Shown piece after piece: positions 50,866 through 60,172 of a stretch of DNA of 64,000 bases (positions are counted from its first letter, which is position 1; each line of letters starts with the position of its first letter). The stretch is taken from positions 1 to 64,000 of the forward strand of contig JAFTCB010000038.1 in assembly GCA_017454905.1 (NCBI GenBank), read 5' to 3'. Source of the DNA: Bacteroidales bacterium (GTDB lineage Bacteria; Bacteroidota; Bacteroidia; Bacteroidales; UBA932). Position numbers and translations under genes: made by a program. A model generated the notes under the pieces. That model had not been told where the DNA came from, did no database searches, and saw only the letters and a program-made list of their open reading frames with translations.

Positions 50866-52587
50866 CTACCAGAAATAGACATAGAACGCGACCGTGAAGG
50901 CCAGGATGATACAGGTGTGGATGATATCCCAGGTGCCCCAGGAGGCGCGGGTCACTGCCTTCTGCTCAGGCGTAGCCGTGCCGAAGCACAGGCCCTGCAC
51001 CTGCTCCTCGGCAGGCTTCGGGGTCAGCAGGGTGACCACGATGGCCAGCACGATGCAGAAGAGGAACATCCAGACGCAGAATGCGTAGACGTTCAGGTCG
51101 TTGAAGATGAAGGTGAACACATTGTGGGACTCCGGGTTGATGATCATCGTGATCAGGCGGGTAAAGCCCAGGACCAGGCCCACGATGAGGGTCCACATAC
51201 CGGCTTTCGGCGAGGTCTTCTTCCAGCAGATACCCAGCAGGAACACCGCGGCGATGGCCGGGGCGAGCAGGCTCTGGACGCTCTGGATATAGTTGTACAG
51301 GCTCTTGCCCATGCGCTGGATGACGAAGATCCACAGCACGCCGAGCACGACCACCACCACGGTGGCGATACGGCCGATGCGCACGAGCTTCTTCTCATCG
51401 GTATCCGGGTGCTTGCGCTTGTAGATATCGATGGTGTAGAGCATGGCGGAGGAGTTGTAAAGGGAGGCCAGGGAGCTCATCAGGGCGGCGAGGATACCGC
51501 AGATCACGACACCCTTCAGGCCCACCGGCAGGAGGGTGTTGACCAGCATCGGGAAAGCGATGTCCGGGTTGGCGACGGTCCCGTCGGCATTCGTGCCGAG
51601 GGCGGCGGCAAGCGTCCGGCCGATCTCGGAATCCGGGGTCTTGGTGAGGGCAAAGGCAATCATGCCCGGGATGAGGAACAGGAACACCGGGAGGAGCTTG
51701 AGGTAAGCGCCGAAGATCGTACCGCGGCGGGCTTCCTTCTGGTCCTTGCCGGAGAGCACGCGCTGGACGATGAACTGGTCGGTACACCAATACCAGAAGC
51801 CGATGATGGCGGAACCGAAGAGGGCGCCGTACCAGGGGAATTCAGGATCCTTTCCGCTGCGCATCAGCGAGGTCATCGAATCGCCGTAGTCGTTGACGGG
51901 CTGGGCGGCGCAGATGTCCATCATGGTATTCCAGCCGCCGAGTTCGCGGAGGCCGAGCCAGAGAATGACCAGGGAACCGACCAGCAGGATCGGGGTCTGC
52001 AGGACCGAGGTCTTGAGCACGGACTCCATGCCGCCGATGACGGTATAGATGGCGGTGATAATCACGAGGGCCAGGGCGGCTACCCAGAAGTTGATGCCCA
52101 GCAGGGTGTTCAGCGCGAGGCCGCCGGCGAGGACGGTCACGGACACCTTGGTGAGGACGTAGCTGGCCAGGGACAGCCAGGTCAGGATGCCGCGGCTTTC
52201 CTTGTTGTAGCGTTTCTCGAGGAATTCCGGCATCGTGTAAACCATGCTGCGCTCATAGAACGGGACGAAGACCCAGCCCAGGATGAGGATCATCCAGCCC
52301 TGGATCTCCCAGTGGGCCTGGGCCATGCCGGCGGAGGCGCCGGTGCCGGCCAGGCCGATGAGGTGCTCGGAACCGATGTTGGAAGCGAAGATGGATGCGC
52401 CGATGGCGATCCACGTGGCACTGCGGCCGCTCAGGAAATAATCACCGGATGTCTCTTTCTTTTTGCGGGCGACATCCCAGCAGATCCACACCATCGCCAG
52501 GAAGAACAGGGCGATGACGATCCAGTCCCACGATGCGAGGGAGATGCGGTTCAGGTCAGCAGCCTGAAGAGGCAGGAAAGTATGCAT
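50866..52587 (-). CDS. SLC5/SSS-family sodium:sugar symporter
   Basis: A 573-residue membrane protein with 13 or 14 helices. The SSS signature includes ATWIAIGASIFASNIGSEH and the GWVFVPFYERSMVYTMPEFLEKRY segment typical of SGLT-type transporters. WYWCTDQFIVQRVLSGKD is the loop seen in sugar symporters. The setting between the epimerase genes suggests import of L-arabinose, though galactose or xylose is possible. I chose the ATG at 52587 (MHTFLPL). Confidence 0.92.
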   Translation of the reverse strand: MHTFLPLQAADLNRISLASWDWIVIALFFLAMVWICWDVARKKKETSGDYFLSGRSATWIAIGASIFASNIGSEHLIGLAGTGASAGMAQAHWEIQGWMILILGWVFVPFYERSMVYTMPEFLEKRYNKESRGILTWLSLASYVLTKVSVTVLAGGLALNTLLGINFWVAALALVIITAIYTVIGGMESVLKTSVLQTPILLVGSLVILWLGLRELGGWNTMMDICAAQPVNDYGDSMTSLMRSGKDPEFPWYGALFGSAIIGFWYWCTDQFIVQRVLSGKDQKEARRGTIFGAYLKLLPVFLFLIPGMIAFALTKTPDSEIGRTLAAALGTNADGTVANPDIAFPMLVNTLLPVGLKGVVICGILAALMSSLASLYNSSAMLYTIDIYKRKHPDTDEKKLVRIGRIATVVVVVLGVLWIFVIQRMGKSLYNYIQSVQSLLAPAIAAVFLLGICWKKTSPKAGMWTLIVGLVLGFTRLITMIINPESHNVFTFIFNDLNVYAFCVWMFLFCIVLAIVVTLLTPKPAEEQVQGLCFGTATPEQKAVTRASWGTWDIIHTCIILAFTVAFYVYFW

Positions 52588-52605
52588 ATACACGTATGTT
52601 TTGGT

Positions 52606-53694
52606 TTATTTCACGCTGAAGGCAAAGATGCAGTGGCTGTGGTAGGTCTCGCCGGGACGCAGCACGACGGAGGGCCACTGGGGCTTGTTGGGGCTGTCCG
52701 GATAGTGCTGGGTCTCCAGGCAGATGCCGGTGCGCTGCTTGTAGACCACCCCGCCCTTGCCGGTCACGGTGCCGTCCAGGAAGTTGCCGGAATATACCTG
52801 GATACCGGGTTCGTCGGTATAGACCCGCAGGTTGATGCCCGTCTGCTCGCAATAGAGCTCGGCGGCCACCTCGTCAATGCTTCCGTTGGTGTCCAGGACC
52901 CAGTTGTGGTCGTATCCGTTACCGTTCTTGAGCTGCTCGAAATCGAACTCCGCGATGTGGTCCCCGACCTTGTGGGCCACGGTGAAGTCCATCGGAGTCC
53001 CTTCCACCGGCAGGATCTCGCCCGTGGTCATGTAGGTGTCGTCCACCGGGGTGTAGCCCGAGGCGTTGACGTACAGGATGTCGTCGCAGATGCTGTGGTT
53101 CGCCGGGTCACCGGAGAGGTTGAAGTAGGAGTGGTTGGTCATGTTGATAATCGTCGGGGCCGTGGTAACGGCCTCGTAGGCGATATCGATTGCATTGTCA
53201 TCCGTCAGGGTGTAGGTCACGCAGGCCGTAACGGCGCCCGGGAAGTTGTTGTCTCCGTCCGGGGAGTCGATGCGGAGCTTGATGTGGCGGGCATCCGCCT
53301 CCACGACCGTGTAAGGCTGGTACTGCCAGCCGGTTGGGCCGCCGTGCAGGCAATGGCCGAAATTGTTCTTCGGCAAGTCATACTCCACGCCGTCCAGGGT
53401 GAAGCGGCCCTGCGCGATCCGGTTGGCGTAGCGGCCGATGGAGGCGCCGAAGTCGGTCTGGTTGTTCTCGGGATAATAGTCCTCCACCTTGTCGAAACCG
53501 AGGACCACGTCACGCTTGACGCCGTCCCTGTCCGGCAGGACGATGGAGGTAATGCGGCCGCCGAAGTTCGTGACGGTCACTTCCATCCCCGCATTATTGG
53601 TCAATTTGTAGAAACGGTTGCCCTGTTCCTTCGCGCAGGAGCAGGCAGCAACGGCGCAGAGCGCCAGGAATAAGATTTTGACAGGTTTGTTCAT
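52606..53694 (-). CDS. Aldose 1-epimerase lipoprotein
   Basis: A 362-residue enzyme with a lipobox (AACSC). GalM motifs: NFGGRITSIVLPDRDG, IGRYANRIAQGRF, NNFGHCLHGG and the catalytic His in TNHSYFNLSG, with the base Glu near GICLETQHYPDSPN. It interconverts alpha and beta anomers of the sugars released by the hydrolases before uptake; being lipid-anchored it would act in the periplasm or at the surface. It has its own promoter (53701-53731), 6 nt from the ATG. Confidence 0.94.
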   Translation of the reverse strand: MNKPVKILFLALCAVAACSCAKEQGNRFYKLTNNAGMEVTVTNFGGRITSIVLPDRDGVKRDVVLGFDKVEDYYPENNQTDFGASIGRYANRIAQGRFTLDGVEYDLPKNNFGHCLHGGPTGWQYQPYTVVEADARHIKLRIDSPDGDNNFPGAVTACVTYTLTDDNAIDIAYEAVTTAPTIINMTNHSYFNLSGDPANHSICDDILYVNASGYTPVDDTYMTTGEILPVEGTPMDFTVAHKVGDHIAEFDFEQLKNGNGYDHNWVLDTNGSIDEVAAELYCEQTGINLRVYTDEPGIQVYSGNFLDGTVTGKGGVVYKQRTGICLETQHYPDSPNKPQWPSVVLRPGETYHSHCIFAFSVK

Positions 53695-53700
53695 ATCTTG

Positions 53701-53731
53701 TAAAAATAATCATTTCTTCCGAAAACGCCAA
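53701..53731 (-). promoter_or_regulatory. Internal promoter abutting the aldose epimerase gene
   Basis: Read leftward, TTG (53731-53729), 20 bp, TATTTTTA (53708-53701), then 6 nt to the ATG. This implies a leaderless transcript for the epimerase, symporter and araDAB genes. Confidence 0.55.
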
Positions 53732-53738
53732 TTTTCCG

Positions 53739-56117
53739 TCACGGGCGCTTCAGCAGCCGGACGCCGTAGATGCCGCCGGTCTGCTTGTCCGGATGGGCCT
53801 GGAAACGGATGCGCACCTGGTCCTTGCCGCGCAGCAGGTCCGCGGGAAGCGGGTATTCCTCGGTGATGAAGCTGGAGCTGTTCCACTTGCCGGTATTGTT
53901 GACCTGCCGGAGCAGTACGTCGTCCACGAAGATATCGAATTCCCGGGTCTTCCACTCCCCGACGCCCCAATAGGTCAGGGCCAGGTTCAGGTCCTCCCGG
54001 CCGCCGGTCTGCATCAGGTAGCTGAAAGAGCGGCCGTTGCGGCAGTCACGGTAGAAGACGTCATTGTCGTTGCCGGTCACGGAGCCGTCCGTTTCCATCC
54101 GGTGGTCGGTCTCGGGCTGCTGTTCGCCGGGCTGCACGCTGTCCACCGTGCGGGCGTCCAGCGCAGCGCGTTCCCGCTCGGCAGCGGCCATCTCGTCCAC
54201 ATAGCGGCGGTAGCCGTCCGGCGTCAGGGCCAGCCAGTACATCATATAGCGGGCATCGTGGATCTCGAAGAAAGGCTGGAGTTCCCCTTCGATGCGGTTC
54301 TCCATCCGGGCGATGATCCGGAAATGCAGCGGCTTCCCTTCGACCGGAACGAGCGCGTCCGCCAGGGCGTCGATGTCGTCCGCGACGAAATACGGGGCTG
54401 CGTCGATCGGGAGTTTCCGGCCGCTGGCGTACTGGCCGAAGCGGCTGTCATCCGCGATCAGGTGCGCCAGATCCTCCGTACCCGTCTTCATGCCGAGCAG
54501 GATGGGACCGTGCATCAGGGCGATGTACTGCGGCACATTGGGCAGGTGCTCGACGCGGTTCACCATCGGGAAAACCACTTCCACCACATCCCCCTTGCGC
54601 CAGCGGCGCTCCAGGCAGACATAGGAAGAAGGCGCGGCGGAGAACCGGGCGGGACGTCCGTTGACGCGGACCTGGAAAGCCCCCTCCCGTACCCACGCCG
54701 GGCAGCGGAGCATCAGGGCGAAGCGGCCCTTGCCGGCGGTCACCGTAAAGCGGGCCGTCTCCCCGTAAGGGAAGGCCGTCTCCTGGCGGAGCGTGATCCC
54801 CCTGGCACGCCAGTTGAGTTCGGAAGCGGCATAGAGGTTGACGAACAGCGCATCCTGCCGGTGGGTATAGATGAACTGGCCGTATTTGCCGTGATTCTCC
54901 ATACCCGTGCCCACGCAGCACCACATCGCTTCGCCGGGGGCGGAATAGTTGCGGTAGTGGCGCGGACGGGCGGAGGTGAAGTACACGTAGCCGCCGTGCT
55001 CCGGATGCTGGGTGGAGAGGATATGGTTGAAGAGCGCCCGCTCGTAGAAGTCCGCATAGCGCGCCTCAGGCGAGAGCCGGTGCAGGTCCTCCGTGAGCTT
55101 GAGCATGTTGTAGGTGTTGCAGCTCTCGGGGCCGTCGATGTCCCGGATGAAGTCCATGTAGGCATCCCGGCTGGGGAAATGCTCCCGGCGGCTGTTGCCG
55201 CCGAAAGCCAGGCTGCGGCTGCCGGTCACGTTTTCCCAGAACCAGCGGCCCGCCTCCAGGTAGCCGGCGTCGCCGTCCAGCTCCGCGATGCGCGTGAAGC
55301 CGACGGCCTTGGGGACCTGCGTGTTGGCGTGCATGTTGTCGAGGATGTCCCGGTGTTCGCGCATCGCGTCCAGCAGGAGCTTGTGCGAAAAGCGGCGGGC
55401 GCAATCGAGGTATTTCCGCTCACCGGTGAGGGCATAGGCGTCCGCGAGGACCTCGTTCATGCCGCCGTGCTCGTTGCGCAGCATTTCCTCCATCTGCGCA
55501 TCCGTGAGCCCGGAAGTGATGGCGACGGCCCAGTCGCAGAAGCGCAGGAACAGGGTCCGCGCTTCTTCGCTGCCGCAATAGACCCAGGCATCCCGCAGGC
55601 CGGCGAACATCTTGTGGAGGTTGTAGAACGGCGCCCAGGCGCCGAAATAAATCTTGAAGTCCCCTTGCTTGAAGGTACTCCAGAGCCGGTCGCTCCCGGG
55701 GAAGCCGCCGACGTAGTCCTTTCCCCAATCCGGGTGGTTGCGGCCGCAGGCGTCCGCGCATTCCTTCAGCTCAGAGAGCATGTATTCCATCCGGGCACGG
55801 CAGGCGGCATCGCCCGTCGCGGCATTGATGGCCATCGCCGTCAGGTAATGGCCGGCGATGTGCCCGTCCAGGCCGTCCCAGTTGGGATAGGCCGGCGCCT
55901 TCGGCGTGAGGCCGGACTCCTTGCGGTACGGAGCCAGCAGCCGGTCGCAGTCATACTGCATGAGCGTGGCGATGTTGAGATCGCGGGCGTGCTTCAGCGG
56001 GCCGTCCAGCAGGGTGACGTCCCCGAGGGGGAATTCGTCCGCATAGAGCCGGTCCTGGGCGCTTGCACCCAGACTGCCCGCCAGGGTCAGCAGGCAGAGA
56101 AAGAGGAACTTTTTCAT
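53739..56117 (-). CDS. GH127/GH146-type beta-L-arabinofuranosidase
   Basis: A 792-residue secreted protein (signal peptide to about residue 20). The DUF1680 (glyco_hydro_127) barrel starts at LYADEFPLGDVTLLDGPL. Zinc site and nucleophile residues are recognisable: Glu331 and Cys333 (GPESCNTYN), and Cys400 and Cys401 (EAMWCCVGTG), the equivalents of the catalytic Zn-thiolate site in characterised GH127. A beta-sandwich domain and a C-terminal DUF4986-like part (about 690-790) follow. It should cleave terminal beta-L-arabinofuranose. GH127 versus GH146 cannot be told by eye. The start overlaps the GH31 stop by 4 nt. Confidence 0.92.
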   Translation of the reverse strand: MKKFLFLCLLTLAGSLGASAQDRLYADEFPLGDVTLLDGPLKHARDLNIATLMQYDCDRLLAPYRKESGLTPKAPAYPNWDGLDGHIAGHYLTAMAINAATGDAACRARMEYMLSELKECADACGRNHPDWGKDYVGGFPGSDRLWSTFKQGDFKIYFGAWAPFYNLHKMFAGLRDAWVYCGSEEARTLFLRFCDWAVAITSGLTDAQMEEMLRNEHGGMNEVLADAYALTGERKYLDCARRFSHKLLLDAMREHRDILDNMHANTQVPKAVGFTRIAELDGDAGYLEAGRWFWENVTGSRSLAFGGNSRREHFPSRDAYMDFIRDIDGPESCNTYNMLKLTEDLHRLSPEARYADFYERALFNHILSTQHPEHGGYVYFTSARPRHYRNYSAPGEAMWCCVGTGMENHGKYGQFIYTHRQDALFVNLYAASELNWRARGITLRQETAFPYGETARFTVTAGKGRFALMLRCPAWVREGAFQVRVNGRPARFSAAPSSYVCLERRWRKGDVVEVVFPMVNRVEHLPNVPQYIALMHGPILLGMKTGTEDLAHLIADDSRFGQYASGRKLPIDAAPYFVADDIDALADALVPVEGKPLHFRIIARMENRIEGELQPFFEIHDARYMMYWLALTPDGYRRYVDEMAAAERERAALDARTVDSVQPGEQQPETDHRMETDGSVTGNDNDVFYRDCRNGRSFSYLMQTGGREDLNLALTYWGVGEWKTREFDIFVDDVLLRQVNNTGKWNSSSFITEEYPLPADLLRGKDQVRIRFQAHPDKQTGGIYGVRLLKRP

Positions 56118-58450
56118 AACTTGATGGTACGAGCTGAGCCATCATAGGTGATTTCCGTCTGTTTGCCGTCCGGGGTCACGATGCGGAAGCGGCGCTGCCC
56201 CGGCATGCCCGGGAAGCTCCCCTTGCGCGCACCGACCGTCAGGCTGCCGCCCCGGAGGGTGAATTCGATCTCGCTGCGGGCACCCAGCTCATAGGCATAA
56301 CCGTCGCCTTCGTCCTCATACAGGACGAAACGGCCGTCCGCACCCGGGAACACCCGGATTTCGAGCTCGTCCCAGGGCTTTTCGCCGTCATACTGCACGT
56401 CCGGGCCCAGCGGCACGATGCCGCCTGCACGCACATACACCGGCACCAGGTCCAGCTGCGTGGCGCGCCGGACGGTCTGTCCGCCTTTCAGGCGCTCGCC
56501 CGTCCAGAAGTCATACCAGTCCGTCCCGGCCGGCAGGTAGAGGCTGCGCATCCCGGCAGCGGAGAAATCGGCTTTCTCCTCCGTGAATCCAATCTGTTCG
56601 GAGGTGTACTGCGCCTGCAGCACCGGCGCCACCAGGATCGAACGGCCGAAGAGGAATTCGTCGCCCAGTTCCCAGGTCTTGCGGTCCTGCGGGAAGTCCA
56701 TCACCAGCGCCCGCTGGAAGGTCCCGTCCGCAGACGACACTTCCCACTCCGTGGAATAGATATACGGCAGCAGCCGGTAGCGCAGCTTCACCGCGCCGAC
56801 CAGCGCATCGTAGACCGGGTCGCCGGGCAGGCCGTAGAGATAGATCTCGCGCGGCACTTCCGTGCCGTGGGAACGCATCATCGGCATGAAGACGCCGTAC
56901 TGCACCCAGCGGACATAGAGTTCGCGGAAGCGGTCGTTGTGGACCGCGCTGCCGTCCGCGTTCCGGCGGTTGTAGGAATTGGCGAAGAAGCCGCCCAGGT
57001 CCGTGTTGAAATGCGGATTGCCCGTCAGGGCGAATCCCAGTCCGGCAGGCACCTGATGGCGCAGGGACTCCCAGTTGGAAGGCACGTCGCCGCTCCAGAC
57101 CTGGGCGCCCGTGCGCTGCTGGCCGGCATAGGCGGACCGGGTCAGGATGGTGACACGGCGGTCCGGGGCGGCAGCCCGCTGGTGGTCATACACACCCTCG
57201 ACCGCTGCAATCGGATAGGCGTTGCGGACGCGGCGCAGGGAGCCCTTCGCGGTCATCAGTTCGAAGTCCTCGTCGCGGTTCTTCTTCAGCGTATGGTGGT
57301 CGGGCTCGGTGGAATCCATCCACCAGGCATCGATGCCCATGTCCCACATCTTGGTCAGGTAGCGCCAGTAGAGGTCGCGCGCCTCGGCGCTGAACGGGTC
57401 GTAGGGACGCACGCCGGAGGGGTACTCCATCCGCGGCGGCCAGTCCCCCAGCCCGCTGCGGGGCCAGGTACCCATGTCCAGGAGGTGCCCCTGCGCTTCC
57501 AGTTCGCGGTACTGGAGCGTCATCGGCCCGAAGGAGGACCAGATGGAGATCATCAGATGCGCCTGCTGCGCGTGCACCTCGTCGATCATCTTCTGCGCAT
57601 CGCGGAAATCCTCGTTGAGGAAATCCATCGCATTCCAGAGGTAGTTGTTGCCCCAGTACTGCCAGTCCTGGACCATGCCGTCGAGGGGAATCCCCCGCCG
57701 GCGGTACTCGCCCAGCACCTCCAGCAGTTCGCGGGAACTCTTGTAGCGTTCGCGGCTCTGGTGGAAGCCGAAGGTCCAGCGCGGCAGCATCGGCACCCGC
57801 CCGGTCAGGGCGCGGATCCCGGCGATCACGCCGTCGGCATTGCCGCCCCAGATAAACCAATAATCCACGACCTCCCCCACTTCGGACTCGAAGAGCATGC
57901 CGGAGGCGTCATCGCGGAAGGTGGTCGGGGACGGGTTGTCCCAGAAGATACCGTATCCCTTGACGGACTGCACGATGGGGACGAAGTCCTCGGTGTTGTC
58001 CTGGACCATGTAGCGGGTCTTGCCCCGCAGCGACAGGGCTCCGTCCTGCAGGATTCCCAGCCCGTAGAAGGGTTCGTCCGGCTCGGGCAGGAAGGTCTGG
58101 CGGACGATCCTGGCCCCCTTGTCCACACCGGCCAGGCGCTCTTCAAAACCCCAGGCGCCCTCTTTAAGCAGGAGCTTGCCTTTTTTGGAGAAGAAACGGA
58201 CGGTGCCGTCGTTCGCTACGGCCACCTTCAGGGAGGAACTCTCGTACATCGTGCCGCCCCGGGTGACGGAGGTGCTGACCTCCACCGCCTGGGGGACGGC
58301 GGTCACGGCGAAACTCTCCGCCGGAGCCGGACCGCCCTTGGTGATCCGGACGGTCGAAGGAGTGTAGAACTGGACGGTGATGGCTTCCCGGGCGGCCGCG
58401 GAAAGACTCACGGCGGCCAGGAGCAGCAGGGACAGGATGGATTTGTGCAT
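56114..58450 (-). CDS. GH31 glycosidase (alpha-xylosidase/alpha-glucosidase type)
   Basis: A 778-residue secreted enzyme with signal peptide to about residue 20. The N-terminal beta domain is followed by the barrel, with the nucleophile Asp in AWWMDSTEPD and the acid/base Asp in VWSGDVPSNW. DWQYWGNNYLW and FNTDLGGFF are family motifs. A proximal and a distal C-terminal domain close the protein (DUF5110-like). The specificity is not readable: alpha-xylosidase, alpha-glucosidase or alpha-galactosidase are possible, and the locus suggests a pentose or galactose side chain. A -7 box lies at 58480-58487. Confidence 0.93.
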   Translation of the reverse strand: MHKSILSLLLLAAVSLSAAAREAITVQFYTPSTVRITKGGPAPAESFAVTAVPQAVEVSTSVTRGGTMYESSSLKVAVANDGTVRFFSKKGKLLLKEGAWGFEERLAGVDKGARIVRQTFLPEPDEPFYGLGILQDGALSLRGKTRYMVQDNTEDFVPIVQSVKGYGIFWDNPSPTTFRDDASGMLFESEVGEVVDYWFIWGGNADGVIAGIRALTGRVPMLPRWTFGFHQSRERYKSSRELLEVLGEYRRRGIPLDGMVQDWQYWGNNYLWNAMDFLNEDFRDAQKMIDEVHAQQAHLMISIWSSFGPMTLQYRELEAQGHLLDMGTWPRSGLGDWPPRMEYPSGVRPYDPFSAEARDLYWRYLTKMWDMGIDAWWMDSTEPDHHTLKKNRDEDFELMTAKGSLRRVRNAYPIAAVEGVYDHQRAAAPDRRVTILTRSAYAGQQRTGAQVWSGDVPSNWESLRHQVPAGLGFALTGNPHFNTDLGGFFANSYNRRNADGSAVHNDRFRELYVRWVQYGVFMPMMRSHGTEVPREIYLYGLPGDPVYDALVGAVKLRYRLLPYIYSTEWEVSSADGTFQRALVMDFPQDRKTWELGDEFLFGRSILVAPVLQAQYTSEQIGFTEEKADFSAAGMRSLYLPAGTDWYDFWTGERLKGGQTVRRATQLDLVPVYVRAGGIVPLGPDVQYDGEKPWDELEIRVFPGADGRFVLYEDEGDGYAYELGARSEIEFTLRGGSLTVGARKGSFPGMPGQRRFRIVTPDGKQTEITYDGSARTIKL

Positions 58451-58479
58451 ACAGGATGGTTATATTTTTTCTAAATATA

Positions 58480-58487
58480 CAAATATA
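58480..58487 (-). promoter_or_regulatory. -7 box for the GH31 gene
   Basis: Read leftward this is TATATTTG, 29 nt before the ATG, in the only sizeable gap (143 bp) in the glycosidase operon. No -33 TTG is seen at 20 bp. Confidence 0.5.
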
Positions 58488-58593
58488 ACGTTAATTTCCT
58501 GCATGCGCAGGACAGAATCGTACCTTTTCCTTGCAATAATCCGCCAAAAAAGTACGAATCCGCCCCGGATCCTGCTGCCGGACGGGAAAAGCG

Positions 58594-60147
58594 TTACTCC
58601 TGCCGGAACCAGTCGAAGTCAGCGTGGCCGCCGAGTTCGCGGGTGGCGTAGCAGTACAGGGCCGAGCGGTAGCCGGTGAAATAGTCCAGCGTATAGCGCA
58701 TCTGGAGGGCGTCCTCGAGCTCCGTCCAGGCGCTGCCATCCCAGCTGTAGGCAAACCAGGCACGGTCCTCGTCGAAGTCATAACGGATGCGCAGATATAC
58801 CTTTGCCGCCTCGGCGGGCAGGCAGAGCAGTTCGCGCGTCCGGCGTACCATGCGGCGGTCTTCGCCGCGCTGCGGCGTCTCGTGGATGGCGTACAGTTCG
58901 AGACCGGTGTCGGTACGGCGCAGGCCGATGTCGCCCCGGCAGCTCTGGAAGGCGCTCAGCCCGGCGAAATCGCCCGGTTTGAGGCCCGAGCCGTCCAGCA
59001 GCACCTCGCTGGTGCACTTCGGTCCGAAGGTGCGCTGCGTCAGGGTATTGCGTGCATCCGGCAGGCCGGTGGCAAGCTGTCCCGTCGTCAGGCGCAGCCA
59101 GCCCGGCCGCTCGGTGAGCGACCAGCAGCCGTCCAGGGGCTTGTGGTTCCACTGCCAGACCAGCGCCAGCTTGTCGGAGCTGAATTCGTCGCTGGCCCAG
59201 ACATAGTCTTTCCCGTCCGGCGGGAGGTTGACCAGGAACTCCTTGACCGGCACGCCTTCCGCACCGAGCACGGGCCAGCCGTCCGTCCAGGTGACCGGCT
59301 GCAGGGTCGGGATGCGTCCCACGGCCCCGTGGTCCTGGAACATCACGGCATACCAGTCTCCGTGCTGCGTCTGGACGATGGCTCCCTGGGCCACGCCGTC
59401 CCGGCGGCCGTCGAATTCGCCCTGCAGGACGGTACGGGGCTCGTAGGTACCGAGGAGTTCGCGACTGCGCCAGCAGGTCTCCGTGCGCGGACCGCCCGAC
59501 GGCCAGTCGATCACCAGGACATAGTACCAGTCACCGATATGGTAGACATGGGCGCCTTCCGCCCGCAGGCCGTAGCCCTCGCGCGGACAGGTAAACAGGA
59601 CCTGGTCCACACCGCCCTCCCTGACCCCGGTCAGGTCCGGCTCCAGTTCGGTGATGCGGATCTCCCCGTTGCCCCAGACCACGTAGACACGGCCGTCCTC
59701 AAAGAGCAGCGAGGCGTCGTGGAAAGGTCGGTCGATGACCGTCCGCGTCCATTTCTCCCCGATCCGGGGCGTGGAATAGACATAGGTCTTGCGCTGGTCG
59801 TTGGCGATGAACAGGGCCCAGAAACGCCCGTTCTCGTAGCGCAGCGTCGTGGCCCACTGTCCCTTGCCGTAGGCGTTTGCGCCGTCCCGGAGGTTATAGA
59901 TGTCGTCATCCTCCAGATAATCATAGATATAGTCCACGATACGCCAGTGGACCAGGTCGCGGGACTGCATGACCGGCGCGCCGGGACAGAAGTACATCGT
60001 CGTGCTGACCATGTAGTAGTCCTCCCCGACCCGGATCACGTCATTGTCCGGAATATCGGTGTAAGTCAGCGGGTTGACACATTGTGTCTGCGGACGGACA
60101 CAGCCCGCCAGCAGGACCGCGAGAAGCGGCAAAAACCATTTACGCAT
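58594..60147 (-). CDS. GH43 lipoprotein with C-terminal beta-sandwich
   Basis: A 517-residue lipoprotein (lipobox LLAGC). The five-bladed propeller begins at PLTYTDIPDNDVIRVGEDYY, with the base Asp at the start of the blade. The pKa-modulating Asp is in RPFHDASLLFEDG and the acid Glu in LRAEGAHVYHIGDW. Residues about 330-517 form a concanavalin-like domain as in the beta-xylosidase/arabinofuranosidase subfamilies (ARNTLTQRTFGPKCTSEVLL). It should cut xylosyl or arabinofuranosyl residues. A -7 box (60165-60172) lies just inside the end of the preceding gene. Confidence 0.9.
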   Translation of the reverse strand: MRKWFLPLLAVLLAGCVRPQTQCVNPLTYTDIPDNDVIRVGEDYYMVSTTMYFCPGAPVMQSRDLVHWRIVDYIYDYLEDDDIYNLRDGANAYGKGQWATTLRYENGRFWALFIANDQRKTYVYSTPRIGEKWTRTVIDRPFHDASLLFEDGRVYVVWGNGEIRITELEPDLTGVREGGVDQVLFTCPREGYGLRAEGAHVYHIGDWYYVLVIDWPSGGPRTETCWRSRELLGTYEPRTVLQGEFDGRRDGVAQGAIVQTQHGDWYAVMFQDHGAVGRIPTLQPVTWTDGWPVLGAEGVPVKEFLVNLPPDGKDYVWASDEFSSDKLALVWQWNHKPLDGCWSLTERPGWLRLTTGQLATGLPDARNTLTQRTFGPKCTSEVLLDGSGLKPGDFAGLSAFQSCRGDIGLRRTDTGLELYAIHETPQRGEDRRMVRRTRELLCLPAEAAKVYLRIRYDFDEDRAWFAYSWDGSAWTELEDALQMRYTLDYFTGYRSALYCYATRELGGHADFDWFRQE

Positions 60148-60164
60148 ATCCGTTGCTTTTTCGG

Positions 60165-60172
60165 CAAATTTA
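60165..60172 (-). promoter_or_regulatory. Possible internal promoter for the GH43 gene
   Basis: Read leftward TAAATTTG overlaps the stop codon of the double-GH43 gene, 17 nt before the GH43 ATG. No -33 element is evident. Confidence 0.35.
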